A DNA stretch of 64,000 bases, from NCBI GenBank assembly GCA_963781775.1, contig CAWAHE010000010.1, positions 62,001-126,000 of the forward strand. The letters are read 5' to 3'. Below, piece by piece: positions 1 to 8,855 of the stretch (position 1 is its first letter; each line of letters begins with the position of its first letter). Below the pieces are notes generated by a model. That model saw only the letters and a list, made by a program, of their open reading frames with translations. It made no database searches and was not told the origin of the DNA. A program made the translations under genes and the position numbers. Origin of the DNA: CAVSRC01 sp963781775. Its GTDB lineage: Bacteria; Pseudomonadota; Alphaproteobacteria; Rhizobiales; Kaistiaceae.

Positions 1-82
1 GCTCGGGGTGATTTAGCGGGCGGACGCTTGCCCGCCAATTGTCCGCTGGCGTGATCGCTGAATATCCCCTACGAGTCGCCGC

Positions 83-1873
83 ATGGGCGGGGACCACACC
101 AATCGTCGGCTTGCCGCCATTCTGGCGGCTGATGTCGTCGGGTATTCCCGCATGATGGGCGCCGATGAAGCCGGAACGCTGTCGGCCCTGAAGCGTCACC
201 GGGAAACGGTGTTCGATCCGACGGTCAGCGAGCACAAGGGCCGCGTGGTCAAGCTGATCGGCGACGGCACGCTGGTCGAGTTCGGCAGCGTCGTCGACGC
301 CGTCAATTGTGCGCTTGCCATCCAGCGCGCGGTCAATTCCCAGGCCAAAGGCAGCGGCATCGTTCTCAGGATTGGCGTCAACCTCGGCGACGTCATCATC
401 GAGGGCGACGATATCTATGGCGACGGCGTCAATGTGGCCGCGCGACTGGAACCGCTGGCCGAGCCCGGCGGTGTCTGTGTTGCTTCCATCGTCAACGAGA
501 GCGTCGGCAATCGCATCGATGTCACCTTCCGGGATGGCGGCGAAGTGACCGTCAAGAACATCGCTCGGCCGATCCGGGTCTGGAAATGGCACCCCGATCA
601 CGATCCGGCAGCCGTCAGGTCGATGACGGTGACGCCCGCCGCGGCTCCCTCCGTCACGCCGCAGCCGGAGAAGCCGTCGATCGCGGTGCTGCCGTTCGAC
701 AACATGTCGGGCGATCCGGAACAGGAGTATTTCACCGACGGCATTACCGAGGACATCATCACGGACCTGTCCAAGGTCAGCGGGCTCTTGGTGATCGCGC
801 GCAATTCGAGCTTCACCTACAAGGGCAAGAGCGTCGACATCCGCGCGGTCGGGCGCGAGCTTGGCGTCCGCACCGTGCTCGAAGGCTCGATCCGCCGGGC
901 GGGCAACCGCATCAGGATCACCGCGCAGCTCATCGACGCGGTCACCGGCGGCCATGTTTGGGCGGAGCGCTTCGATCGCGATCTCACCGACATCTTCGAG
1001 GTTCAGGACGAGGTCACCCGCCACATCGTCGATGCCCTTAAGGTGCAATTGACGCCAAGCGAAGCCGAGCGCATCGCCGATACGCCGACCGACAATCTCG
1101 AGGCGTTTGAACTGGTTCAAAAAGGTCGGTCTTTGATCCAATCGCCGAATATCAACGCCCGGATCTGGAAGCAGGGGGCGGACCTCTTCGCCAGGGCCAT
1201 CGCGCTCGATCCCGGCTATGCCCAGGCCTATGCGCTGCTCAGCCTCGCGCACATCATCGATTTCACGAACAACTGGTCGGAGTCCGGCGAATCCCTGAAG
1301 CGTTGCGGGGAATTTGCCGCAAAGGCCCTTGCGGCCGACCCCAATGAACCGCTCGCCCATGTCGCGACTGCCGTCGCGGCACAATTCGGGGGCGATTTCG
1401 ACCGGGCGAGGGCCTCCGTCGAAAAGGCGCTCGAACTCAGCCCCAGCCTACCGCTGGCGTTGTACTCGAGAGGAACGCTGGCGGTGTACTCCGGAGACCA
1501 TGCCGCTGCGATCCCTTTCCTGGAGCGTGCGACGCGGGTCGACCCAGGATACGGCCAGCAGTATCTGCAGTTTATCGGAATGGCCCACCTTCTGATGGGC
1601 CACTACGAGACCGCGGCTGCGATGTTCAGGGAGCGGCTTCTTCTGGCCCCGCAGACTGACTCGGGCCGCAGCGCGCTGGCTTCGGCGCTCGGGCATCTCG
1701 GCGAGATCGAGGAAGCGCGCCGCGTGTGGGCCGACCTGATGCGGATCAACCCGTCCTATTCGGTGGAGCAGCGCCTCGCCATGTCTCCCTTCAGGAGCAA
1801 GGCCGATCCTCAACGGATTCTCGAGGGCCTTGCCAAGGCCGGCCTGCCGGACGGGAACGCCGCGGCCGGTTGA
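83..1873 (+). CDS. Class III adenylate/guanylate cyclase with TolB-like and TPR regions
   Basis: Probably makes cAMP from ATP; cGMP cannot be excluded. The 596-residue protein starts with a class III cyclase domain at about residues 8-170. Two metal-binding aspartates are visible: D17 in AADVVGYSR and D61 in KLIGDGTLVEF. A TolB-N-like stretch follows at about 200-330 (SIAVLPFDNMSGDPEQEYF onwards), then a C-terminal TPR-like region to the end. This cyclase-TolB-TPR architecture is common in rhizobia, often in many paralogues. No transmembrane helix is evident, so it is probably cytosolic. The ATG at 83 directly precedes the conserved RRLAAILAADVVGYSR opening. It stands alone, with a minus-strand methyltransferase converging on it. 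A cyclic-nucleotide-binding K+ channel lies 30 kb away, but no link is shown. Family confident; nucleotide specificity and input signal unknown. Confidence 0.9.
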   Translation: MGGDHTNRRLAAILAADVVGYSRMMGADEAGTLSALKRHRETVFDPTVSEHKGRVVKLIGDGTLVEFGSVVDAVNCALAIQRAVNSQAKGSGIVLRIGVNLGDVIIEGDDIYGDGVNVAARLEPLAEPGGVCVASIVNESVGNRIDVTFRDGGEVTVKNIARPIRVWKWHPDHDPAAVRSMTVTPAAAPSVTPQPEKPSIAVLPFDNMSGDPEQEYFTDGITEDIITDLSKVSGLLVIARNSSFTYKGKSVDIRAVGRELGVRTVLEGSIRRAGNRIRITAQLIDAVTGGHVWAERFDRDLTDIFEVQDEVTRHIVDALKVQLTPSEAERIADTPTDNLEAFELVQKGRSLIQSPNINARIWKQGADLFARAIALDPGYAQAYALLSLAHIIDFTNNWSESGESLKRCGEFAAKALAADPNEPLAHVATAVAAQFGGDFDRARASVEKALELSPSLPLALYSRGTLAVYSGDHAAAIPFLERATRVDPGYGQQYLQFIGMAHLLMGHYETAAAMFRERLLLAPQTDSGRSALASALGHLGEIEEARRVWADLMRINPSYSVEQRLAMSPFRSKADPQRILEGLAKAGLPDGNAAAG

Positions 1874-1908
1874 CCGCGGCGTCTAGCCAGTTTCAGCCGG
1901 CCTAGAAG

Positions 1909-2727
1909 CTAGCCTTTCCGCGTGGCAACCACCTCGAGATATTCGCTCGGGATCACCACGGTGCCGTCGGTCGCCTTGTTGAAGCGCGCGATCAGGGCAT
2001 GCAGATCGTCATTGAGAGCGCTTGCCGCCTTCTCGTCCAGCGCCGCGAAGGCCTTCAGCATCGGGCCGTAATAGTCGCGGAAGATCTCCACGAAATGATC
2101 CGGTGACAGGTAGCGGAAGGTGAACTGACGCTCGACGGAGGCGACCGTCGCGCCGTCGCCGAAGAGTGACGCGAGATGGGCCTGCGTTCCCCAGAGCGCC
2201 GGCGAGGCGACGCCGGCCGGGGGCGGCACGTGCTTGCCGATGGTTTTGAAGAGCTGCCCGATGAAACCCTCCGGGGTCCAGTTGGCGAGGCCGATCCGGC
2301 CACCGGGCCGACAGACGCGCAACAGTTCGTTTGCCGCTTTCTGGTGGTTGGGCGTGAACATCACGCCGAAGGTCGACAGCACCACGTCGAAGCTCGCGTC
2401 GAGGAAAGGCAGCGACTCGGCGTCGGCCTCGCGGAACGAGACCGTCAGCCGGTCGGCTTTGGCGCGTTCGCTGCCGCGGTCGAGCAGGGCGCGGACATAG
2501 TCGCTGGAGGTCACTTCGGCGAAGCGTCGCGCGGCGGCAAGCGTCGCATTGCCGTTGCCGGCAGCGACGTCGAGCACGTGCTCGCCACTGCGAAGGTCGA
2601 CGGCTTCGCACAGCGTCTCGCCGACGATTTGCAGCGTCGTGCCGACAACGGCGTAGTCGCCGGAAGTCCACGCGGCCTGCTGGCGCTTCTTGACCGCATC
2701 AAAGTCGATAGGGGTCTGGATGTTCAT
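1909..2727 (-). CDS. Class I SAM-dependent methyltransferase
   Basis: Predicted to transfer a methyl group from S-adenosylmethionine to an unknown small substrate in the cytoplasm. The 272-residue protein has motif I VLDVAAGNGN at residues 51-60, the FREADAESLPF acidic motif and the SFDVVLSTFGVMF post-II segment, as in the UbiE/Methyltransf_11 superfamily. The ATG at 2727 has a GAGGAA ribosome site about 9 bases upstream. It lies 180 bp downstream of a DUF1330 gene on the same strand and could share its promoter. It converges with the cyclase gene across a 35-bp gap. Substrate unknown; ubiquinone-pathway UbiE itself is unlikely because its characteristic N-terminal motifs are absent. Confidence 0.85.
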   Translation of the reverse strand: MNIQTPIDFDAVKKRQQAAWTSGDYAVVGTTLQIVGETLCEAVDLRSGEHVLDVAAGNGNATLAAARRFAEVTSSDYVRALLDRGSERAKADRLTVSFREADAESLPFLDASFDVVLSTFGVMFTPNHQKAANELLRVCRPGGRIGLANWTPEGFIGQLFKTIGKHVPPPAGVASPALWGTQAHLASLFGDGATVASVERQFTFRYLSPDHFVEIFRDYYGPMLKAFAALDEKAASALNDDLHALIARFNKATDGTVVIPSEYLEVVATRKG

Positions 2728-2907
2728 GGGCAGATTCCTCTTGGGTGGTGATTGCGAATGCGCTCGCTGGAACTGGCGGTCGCGATGGCTGCGATGCGAA
2801 GCCGGCGAGCGGCGGCCGGTATGCCTGTCCGCGATGTCTCACCATCGCTGGCTGAAGCAGGCCGGCGTCGCGGCAGGATTGCCGCGGGCCGTGGTGGGGA
2901 CGGCTGG

Positions 2908-3234
2908 TCATCCCTTGCGCAGGTAAGGGATCGTGCCGGCCACGTCGGAGTCGTCGATCATGGTGAAGCGGCTCTGGCTGCCGGCTTTGCGGGCGGCGAC
3001 GAACGGCGCGTAGGTGGGGTCGTTGACGAATGCCTCGGCCTCGGTAGCCGTCGGAAATGCCATCAGCGCGATGAGGCTGACGTCGAGCGGCTTGCCCTCG
3101 AGGGTCGTGACGTTGCCGCTCCGCGAGAGATATTTGCCGCCGTGTTTGTGCACGAGTTCGTGAACGGATGCCGCGTAGTCGGGGACCCACTTGTCGTTGG
3201 TTACCTTGATGTCTGCGATCACATAGGCGGTCAT
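2908..3234 (-). CDS. DUF1330 family protein
   Basis: A 108-residue cytosolic protein of the DUF1330 family, a ferredoxin-like alpha/beta fold related to the dimeric alpha/beta-barrel proteins. Typical features are the opening MTAYVIADIKVTND, the central GGKYLSRSGN and the segment SLIALMAFPTATEAEAF. No enzymatic activity is established for the family. It is divergent from the AraC-type regulator that starts at 3400; the 165-bp gap probably holds both promoters and may let the regulator control this gene. The methyltransferase gene follows on the same strand. Confidence 0.85.
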   Translation of the reverse strand: MTAYVIADIKVTNDKWVPDYAASVHELVHKHGGKYLSRSGNVTTLEGKPLDVSLIALMAFPTATEAEAFVNDPTYAPFVAARKAGSQSRFTMIDDSDVAGTIPYLRKG

Positions 3235-3399
3235 GGTTGCTGTCCTTGTTTGACACCCTGTCCTGGGGAGGGCGTTACCTATGCCCGTCGCGGTCGGGTG
3301 CGAATGACCGGCCGTCCGCCATGCTTGATGCAGCGTCCAGCTGTGATGCGCGTCACAGGGCGCCCTTTGCGGCGCCTCATTTCGCGCTATGACAGCGTC

Positions 3400-4428
3400 A
3401 TGGGCTTTGACGTTCTCTCGGACGTGCTGCGAACCGTGCGGCTTACCGGCGCGATGTTCTTCGACGTCGCCACCAATGCCCCGTGGGTTGCCGAGCAGCC
3501 ATCGCGCGAGATGGTGCTACCCAAGATTCTGCCCGGAGCGGAGCATCTGATCGCGTATCACGTGGTGACCGAAGGACAGTGCTACGCCAGCATCATCGGC
3601 GGCGAAGCGACCGTGATCGAAGCCGGCGAAGTCGTCGTGTTCACGCAGGGCGATGCGCACGTGATGTCGAGCAGTCCGGGCATGCGGGCGGACCCGTTCA
3701 CCCATGAGACGATGGAGATCGTCGCGTCGCGCCAGCTTCCGTTCTTCGCCAATTACGGCACCGACGGCCCGCCGGCCAAACTCGTGTGCGGCTTCCTTGC
3801 CTGCGACGCGCGCCCCTTCAATCCGCTCCTTGGCAATCTGCCGCGGATCATCAAGGCGGGCGACCGTGAGGGCGACAACACCGGCTGGCTCGGACAGTTC
3901 ATCCGCCTTGCCACCGAGGAATCGACGAACAAGCGCGCCGGCGGCGAAAGCGTGCTCGCCAAGCTCAGTGAGTTGATGTTCATCGAAGTCGTTCGGCGCT
4001 ATCTCGATTCATTGCCGGCGGAACAATCGGGCTGGCTCGCCGGCTTGCGCGACCCGTTCGTTGGCAAGGCGCTGGCACTGATGCATGGCGCCCCGGCACG
4101 AGACTGGACGATCGAGGAACTGGCCCGCGAGGCGGGGGTGTCGCGCTCGCTGCTCGCCGAACGCTTCACCAGCCTGGTCGGAATGCCGCCGATGCAGTAC
4201 CTCGCCCATTGGCGGATGCAGATCGCATGGGGGATGCTCAGCAACGGAGCCAGCCTTGCGACCATTGCGATCGCTGTCGGCTACAGCTCGGAAGCTGCCT
4301 TCAGCCGTGCTTTCAAGAAGGTGGTCGGCGTGCCGCCATCGGCGTGGCGCGAGCGGGCTGCTGCGGTGGGTCGTCCGCCGGCGGTCGGCGATCGGCCGGT
4401 GCCTGCGGCCAGCGACGCCGCGGCGTGA
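3400..4428 (+). CDS. AraC family transcriptional regulator (cupin N-terminal domain)
   Basis: DNA-binding transcription regulator of 342 residues. The N-terminal half (about 5-190) matches the AraC-associated cupin type (cupin_6), with RLTGAMFFDVATNAPW near the start and a GEATVIEAGEVVVFTQGDAH cupin motif. The C-terminal half (about 225-320) has the two AraC helix-turn-helix motifs, including TIEELAREAGVSRSLLAERF and the signature IAIAVGYSSEAAFSRAFKK. The frame is open upstream as far as 2752. I chose the ATG at 3400 because the family normally begins with this DVLSDVLRTVRL segment and because an earlier start would overlap the divergent DUF1330 gene. The inducer is unknown. Its targets are probably the divergent DUF1330/methyltransferase genes (inference). 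Confidence 0.9.
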   Translation: MGFDVLSDVLRTVRLTGAMFFDVATNAPWVAEQPSREMVLPKILPGAEHLIAYHVVTEGQCYASIIGGEATVIEAGEVVVFTQGDAHVMSSSPGMRADPFTHETMEIVASRQLPFFANYGTDGPPAKLVCGFLACDARPFNPLLGNLPRIIKAGDREGDNTGWLGQFIRLATEESTNKRAGGESVLAKLSELMFIEVVRRYLDSLPAEQSGWLAGLRDPFVGKALALMHGAPARDWTIEELAREAGVSRSLLAERFTSLVGMPPMQYLAHWRMQIAWGMLSNGASLATIAIAVGYSSEAAFSRAFKKVVGVPPSAWRERAAAVGRPPAVGDRPVPAASDAAA

Positions 4429-4461
4429 TGGCCGCGGCGTGCCGGGCAGCGGGCGGTCGGC

Positions 4462-4965
4462 CTATTTCGTGAAGTTGATGTCGCTTCCGGTCCAGGTGTT
4501 GGCGCCGTCCCTGCGCTGCGTTGTCAGCCGGTAGCCGCTGCCGCTGAGCTGCATGGTGGTCACCGACTTTGCCGGCTCGTGGCTGCGCGCATCGACATAG
4601 GTGGTGTCGAGCACGAGGCGACTGCCCGAGCCGGTGCCGGAAAGGCTCGCGGCGCCCTGCGAGGCGAGGCTGTTGAGCGTGCCGCTGTAGCGGCCGCCGC
4701 CGTTGGCGCTAATGATGCCGTCGACCGAGCCGGAACTGCTGGCGACCGAACAGCGGCCGCGCTGCTGAAGCGCGGCGCCGTTCTGCACGAGTGTGTTGGA
4801 GATCTTGCAGAAGATGCGCTCCGGCTGCGCGTCGGCGCTTTGCCGCCAGGTGCCGCGGCCGGTCCAGTCGCCGACCAGCCGCGCCAGGAGCGGATCGTCG
4901 GCGGCTGCCGCCGGCAGCGCGAAGGAAATCGTGGTGAGGATCGCGGCGAGGAGTGCGCGCTTCAT
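4462..4965 (-). CDS. Small secreted beta-rich protein coupled to an RND exporter
   Basis: A 167-residue protein with a clear Sec signal peptide (MKRALLAAILTTISFALPAAAA), so periplasmic or exported. The mature part opens with DDPLLARLVGDWTGRGTW, which resembles the start of lipocalin-like or calycin beta-barrels. It contains two cysteines, in RIFCKISN and GRCSVAS, that might form a disulfide. Its ATG overlaps the stop of the exporter gene by four bases (ATGA), so the two are translationally coupled. I do not recognise a named family with certainty. A role as periplasmic carrier or substrate-binding partner of the exporter is inference from coupling and fold hints only. Confidence 0.75.
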   Translation of the reverse strand: MKRALLAAILTTISFALPAAAADDPLLARLVGDWTGRGTWRQSADAQPERIFCKISNTLVQNGAALQQRGRCSVASSSGSVDGIISANGGGRYSGTLNSLASQGAASLSGTGSGSRLVLDTTYVDARSHEPAKSVTTMQLSGSGYRLTTQRRDGANTWTGSDINFTK

Positions 4966-7250
4966 GCGGTTGCCTCTTGGTCTTCGGTTGCCGTCTGTCG
5001 CTCGAACCAGCGTTTGCCGGGTCCGGCGATCAATGCCGGCAGGATGATGATGTCGCTGACGATGCCGACGAGCAATGTCAGCGATGCGATGATGCCGAAC
5101 TGGGCGATGGTCGGCATGCCGCTGGTCAGCGTGGTCGACATGCCGGCGATGATGATCAGCGTCGAGCCGATGAGCACCGGGCCGATGCGCGCCGAGGTCT
5201 CGATCAACCGCTTGTCGAGCGATTGCCCGCCGCCATCGACGTGGAGGAAGCGGTTGAGAAAGTGCACCGCGTCGTTGACGGCGATGCCGAAGGCGACCGT
5301 AAGCGCGATGACCGTCGTGAACTGCATGCCGCGGCCCGTGAGGAAGAGCAGGGTACCGGTGGCCAGGATCGGCAGAATGTTTGGCAGAAACGAGACGATG
5401 CCCATCGGCAGGCTGCGGAAGGCCAGCGCGATGACGCCGAGATTGGCGACGACCGACAACAGCAGGCTGGTGTTGAGGTTGCTGATCGTGCGGGCGCCCT
5501 CGCGCGCGTTGACCACCGTCACGCCGGTGACGACGACGTCCGGGCCGCCGGCCTTCCGTACCGCCTGTTCGACCCTGGAGACCAGTGCATCCGTCTCGGC
5601 GCTCGGCATCTCGGGCACGGTCGCGGTGACGATGGCGGCGTCGGCGTTGCCGACGAAACGGCTGCGCGTCGGCGGGGTCAGCGAGTCGAGAACATTGGTC
5701 AGCGCGTCGCCGGTCGCGGCATCGCCGCTGCCGCCCAGCCAGTGCGCCAGGCTCCACAGCGACAGCGGTTGCGAGCCGATGCCGTCGACCCCCGCGACCG
5801 CCTCGTGGACGGCACGGATGCGCGCAATCGCTTCGGCGGAGGTCGGCGCCGCGCCATGCAGCGGCACGACGATTTCCAGCGGATAGATGCCGCCGAAATC
5901 GGAATCGATGCGGCCGAGGGCGGCGTTGGCCGGATTGTTGCGCGGCAGGTCTTCGCGCAGCGAGTGTTCCGGCGGAACCGAGAAATGCGCCGCGCCGAGC
6001 ACGACGAACAGGATCACCGACAGCGCGGAGATCGGCTTGGCGAAGCGCACCGAGAACCGTCCGATGACCGCGCACGGCCCTTCCAGCCAGCCCAGGAAAT
6101 TGCGCCGCGGCTTGGCGCCGATTTTCCAGAAGCGTCCGATGGCGCGGGTGATGAAGCCGTGTACGACCAGCACGATGATCATGCCGCCGACCGTGCCGAG
6201 CGCGCCGGTTAGCCCGAAGCCGCGCACGATGGTCACCGACGAGATGACCAGCGACAGGAAGGCGATCGCGGTGGTGATCGCCGAGAGCGAACAGGCGCCG
6301 CCCAGTTCGCGCTGCGCCAGCCGTTCCGCCTCGACGACGCTCTTGCCCGCCTCGCGGTAGTGCCGCCATGCGAAGCACAGATGCATGCCGTCGGCGTAGC
6401 CGAAGATCATCACCAGCGCCGGCACCACCGTCGACATCACCGTCACCGGCGCGCCGAACAGGCCCATGGCGCCGACCACGGTCAGCGCTGCGACGATGGC
6501 CGGCACGGCCGCCATGATCGAGGCGACGATCGAGCGGAAGACCAGCAGGCTCATCACCGTGCCGATCAGCGCGCCGACCGAGTTGAGGACGATCTGGTCG
6601 CGCCGGATAATCTCGGAAATGGTCGCGCGGACGACCGCGAAGCCGGTCACCGTCACCTTGACGTCGGTGCCGGCGAGAACGTCGGCGGCGGTCTTTTGAA
6701 TCTCGGCGGTCAGCGCGCGGGCGACCGACAGCGGCGCCTTCTGCTCGCTCGGCGTGACCGTGAACATCATCGCCTTGCCGTCGGCCGACAGGAGCTTCGA
6801 GCCGAGGATCGGGTGGTCGCGGATACGCGCGGCAAGCGCCGGGGTCAGCCCGGTGGAAGGATCGTTGACGAGAAGCGCCGCGTCGCCGTTGGCGTCGGGC
6901 GGGTCGCGCAGCGCGAACAGCGAGAAGACGCTGTCGACACCGTCGATCACCTGGAGTTCGAACTGAAGATCCTGGAGCTTGCTGAAGATCTCGGGCTTGG
7001 CGAGATCGTCGCCCTCGACGAGGACGAGCAGTTCGTTCTCCGGATCGACGAATTGCTCGGTCGCCGCCACGTAGTTCTGGAAGGCGGCGGAGTCGCCGGC
7101 GAAGATATCGCGCAGGTTCTCGTCGAATCTGATGTGGGTGATGCCGAAGCCGGCCAGCGCGAGGACGATCGCCAGCGCCGCGAGGCCGAGGCGCGGCCGG
7201 TCGAAGGCCAGCCACGCGATCCGCTCCAGACCGAAACCGATGCCCTTCAT
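4962..7250 (-). CDS. RND superfamily (MMPL/SSD-type) exporter
   Basis: Inner-membrane transporter of 762 residues with the two-fold RND layout: TM1, a large periplasmic loop (about 35-215), a five-helix bundle (about 220-400), a second TM and loop (about 415-620), then a last helix bundle (about 620-745). The helix blocks resemble MMPL and sterol-sensing-domain proteins, as used for hopanoid, lipid or other hydrophobic cargo. The bundles contain GDAD/N-type segments (FGYADGMHLCFAW and FGIAVNDAVHFLNRF) that usually carry the proton-relay residues. There is no adaptor (MFP) or TolC gene next to it. The secreted protein downstream is coupled by a 4-base overlap. Substrate unknown. Confidence 0.88.
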   Translation of the reverse strand: MKGIGFGLERIAWLAFDRPRLGLAALAIVLALAGFGITHIRFDENLRDIFAGDSAAFQNYVAATEQFVDPENELLVLVEGDDLAKPEIFSKLQDLQFELQVIDGVDSVFSLFALRDPPDANGDAALLVNDPSTGLTPALAARIRDHPILGSKLLSADGKAMMFTVTPSEQKAPLSVARALTAEIQKTAADVLAGTDVKVTVTGFAVVRATISEIIRRDQIVLNSVGALIGTVMSLLVFRSIVASIMAAVPAIVAALTVVGAMGLFGAPVTVMSTVVPALVMIFGYADGMHLCFAWRHYREAGKSVVEAERLAQRELGGACSLSAITTAIAFLSLVISSVTIVRGFGLTGALGTVGGMIIVLVVHGFITRAIGRFWKIGAKPRRNFLGWLEGPCAVIGRFSVRFAKPISALSVILFVVLGAAHFSVPPEHSLREDLPRNNPANAALGRIDSDFGGIYPLEIVVPLHGAAPTSAEAIARIRAVHEAVAGVDGIGSQPLSLWSLAHWLGGSGDAATGDALTNVLDSLTPPTRSRFVGNADAAIVTATVPEMPSAETDALVSRVEQAVRKAGGPDVVVTGVTVVNAREGARTISNLNTSLLLSVVANLGVIALAFRSLPMGIVSFLPNILPILATGTLLFLTGRGMQFTTVIALTVAFGIAVNDAVHFLNRFLHVDGGGQSLDKRLIETSARIGPVLIGSTLIIIAGMSTTLTSGMPTIAQFGIIASLTLLVGIVSDIIILPALIAGPGKRWFERQTATEDQEATA

Positions 7251-7379
7251 GCAGTCAGCCGCGCCGGCGCCTCGATAAATCGCAGAAACCGAACCGGTTT
7301 ACGGCGCGGACGCCACGGTTTTGACGGCTCGCCGACGGACTGTCAAACTCCCGTGGTTTTCCGCCGGAATGCCCAGCCC

Positions 7380-7877
7380 ATGAAGGTCAGCAGCCACGTC
7401 TTCGCCGACGACGGCGATGTTCCCAACAATCGCTTCGGCTTGATCGTCTATGCCGGCGCCATCGACCCGGCAGCCGGCGATCCGGCCGTCGCCTTCGAGA
7501 CGCTGTTCCACGGCAATGGCTGGGGCGGCGGCTGGCGCAACGGCATCTTCCCGTTCCACCACTACCATTCGACCGCGCACGAGGTGCTTGGCATCGCCAA
7601 GGGTGCGGCGGAGGTCCGCTTCGGCGGCGAGAACGGGGAGACCTTCCACGTCGAAGCCGGCGATGCGGTGCTCATTCCGGCTGGCGTCGGTCACAAGCGC
7701 CTATCCGCCACGCCCGATCTTCTCGTCATCGGCGCCTATCCGGCAGGCCAGCGCGCCGATCTCATGCGCGAGGGGGCCGAGGATACGGACGGCATCCGCA
7801 GGCGCGTCGCCGCTGTGCCGTTGCCCAAGACCGATCCGGTCGCCGGCAGGGATGGCCCGGCGATGCAGTGGAAATAG
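7380..7877 (+). CDS. Cupin domain protein
   Basis: A 165-residue single-domain cupin. The metal-site motif is visible: HHYHSTAHEVLGIAKGAAEV supplies the histidines and glutamate of cupin motif 1, and DAVLIPAGVGHKRL supplies the motif 2 histidine. It resembles the YjlB-like cupin family of unknown function. No signal peptide is seen, so it is probably cytosolic. The ATG at 7380 was chosen because MKVSSHVFADDG starts the conserved region; the long in-frame extension upstream overlaps the divergent exporter gene and is spurious. It is followed after three bases by the convergent ycjF-like gene. Substrate unknown. Confidence 0.8.
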   Translation: MKVSSHVFADDGDVPNNRFGLIVYAGAIDPAAGDPAVAFETLFHGNGWGGGWRNGIFPFHHYHSTAHEVLGIAKGAAEVRFGGENGETFHVEAGDAVLIPAGVGHKRLSATPDLLVIGAYPAGQRADLMREGAEDTDGIRRRVAAVPLPKTDPVAGRDGPAMQWK

Positions 7878-7880
7878 CGC

Positions 7881-8855
7881 TCAGCTTTTCTCGGTCGCCA
7901 GCGGCTTCAGCGCCGCCATAACGTCGCTGAGGCGCGGCGGCGATCCGTTGATGAAAGGCAGGGGCCGGCAGACCTCGATCGCCGCGATGCCGACGCGCGC
8001 GGTGAGCAATCCGTTGACGACGCCTTCACCGAGCCGCGCCGACAGGCGCGCCGCAATGCCATGGCCGAGGATCTGCTGTACCAGCGAGTCGCCGGCCGCC
8101 ATGCCGCCGGTGACGGCGAGATGGGCAAGCGTCGCCCGTGCCAGCCGGAAGAAGCCGATGGTGCCCGGCCGTCCATCGTAGAGCGTGGCCAGGCGGCGGA
8201 TCAGCCGCAGCACTTCGCTGCCGACGAACAAGAGATCGACCAGCGCCCTTGGCGATATAGCGGTGACCAGCGCGACCCGCTTGGCCGACGACAGCACCAT
8301 GCGGTGCGCGGTGGCATCGAACGGCAGCAGCAGTTCGCTCTCGGCGAGCGCGATCAGGTCGCGGCCGTCGATGATTTCCTTGCGGTGGCCGGCGAGCGCG
8401 GCGCGCCCGCGCGCCGTCTCCGGGCGGTGGCGATAGAGCCCGTCGATCTCGCCGAGCACGGTCAGCGCCGCGTCGCGGTCGTCGCTGTCGGCGGCGCTGA
8501 CCGCGCGGGCGTGGATGTGGTTGACGCGGCGCAGGCGCAGCAGCGCGACGATCTCGCGGCCGGCGAGGACGAAAAGTGCGATCGCCGCCAGTACGACGAG
8601 TGCCAGCGCCAGCCAGCCCAGCCAATCGTTGCGGGCGAAGAGGTCGCGGACGAGCGAGTCGATGGCGAGGCCGAGCGCCAGCGAGGCGAGGCCGCCGAGT
8701 GCGGCGGTCAGCAATCCCAGCCAAGGCGCGCGGCGCCGCTTTTTCGGCACGGCCACCGGCAACGCATTGAGGTCGTCGCTCGCCAGTTCTTCCGGATAGA
8801 TGTCCTCGGGTTCGAAGCGAACCTCGTCCAGCGAGAAGGAAGTCGGGCGTCTCAT
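7881..8855 (-). CDS. YcjF/TIGR01620 family membrane protein (DUF697)
   Basis: Inner-membrane protein of 324 residues of the YcjF type (TIGR01620/DUF697). Two adjacent transmembrane helices lie at about 45-67 and 79-100, followed by a cytosolic helical domain with the DUF697 hallmark around SPRALVDLLFVGSEVLRLIRRLATLY and a small-residue-rich GGMAAGDSLVQQILGHGIAARLSARLGEGVVNG segment. The ATG overlaps the end of the ycjX-like gene by four bases, showing translational coupling. In gammaproteobacteria ycjX-ycjF form an operon tied to phage-shock or heat stress. Function is not well defined; a GTPase partner role is inferred. Confidence 0.88.
   Translation of the reverse strand: MRRPTSFSLDEVRFEPEDIYPEELASDDLNALPVAVPKKRRRAPWLGLLTAALGGLASLALGLAIDSLVRDLFARNDWLGWLALALVVLAAIALFVLAGREIVALLRLRRVNHIHARAVSAADSDDRDAALTVLGEIDGLYRHRPETARGRAALAGHRKEIIDGRDLIALAESELLLPFDATAHRMVLSSAKRVALVTAISPRALVDLLFVGSEVLRLIRRLATLYDGRPGTIGFFRLARATLAHLAVTGGMAAGDSLVQQILGHGIAARLSARLGEGVVNGLLTARVGIAAIEVCRPLPFINGSPPRLSDVMAALKPLATEKS

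Noticed and set aside
2752..3399. Upstream extension of the AraC regulator frame (216 extra codons)
   Set aside because: It overlaps the oppositely oriented DUF1330 gene and encodes low-complexity sequence; the conserved regulator begins at 3400.
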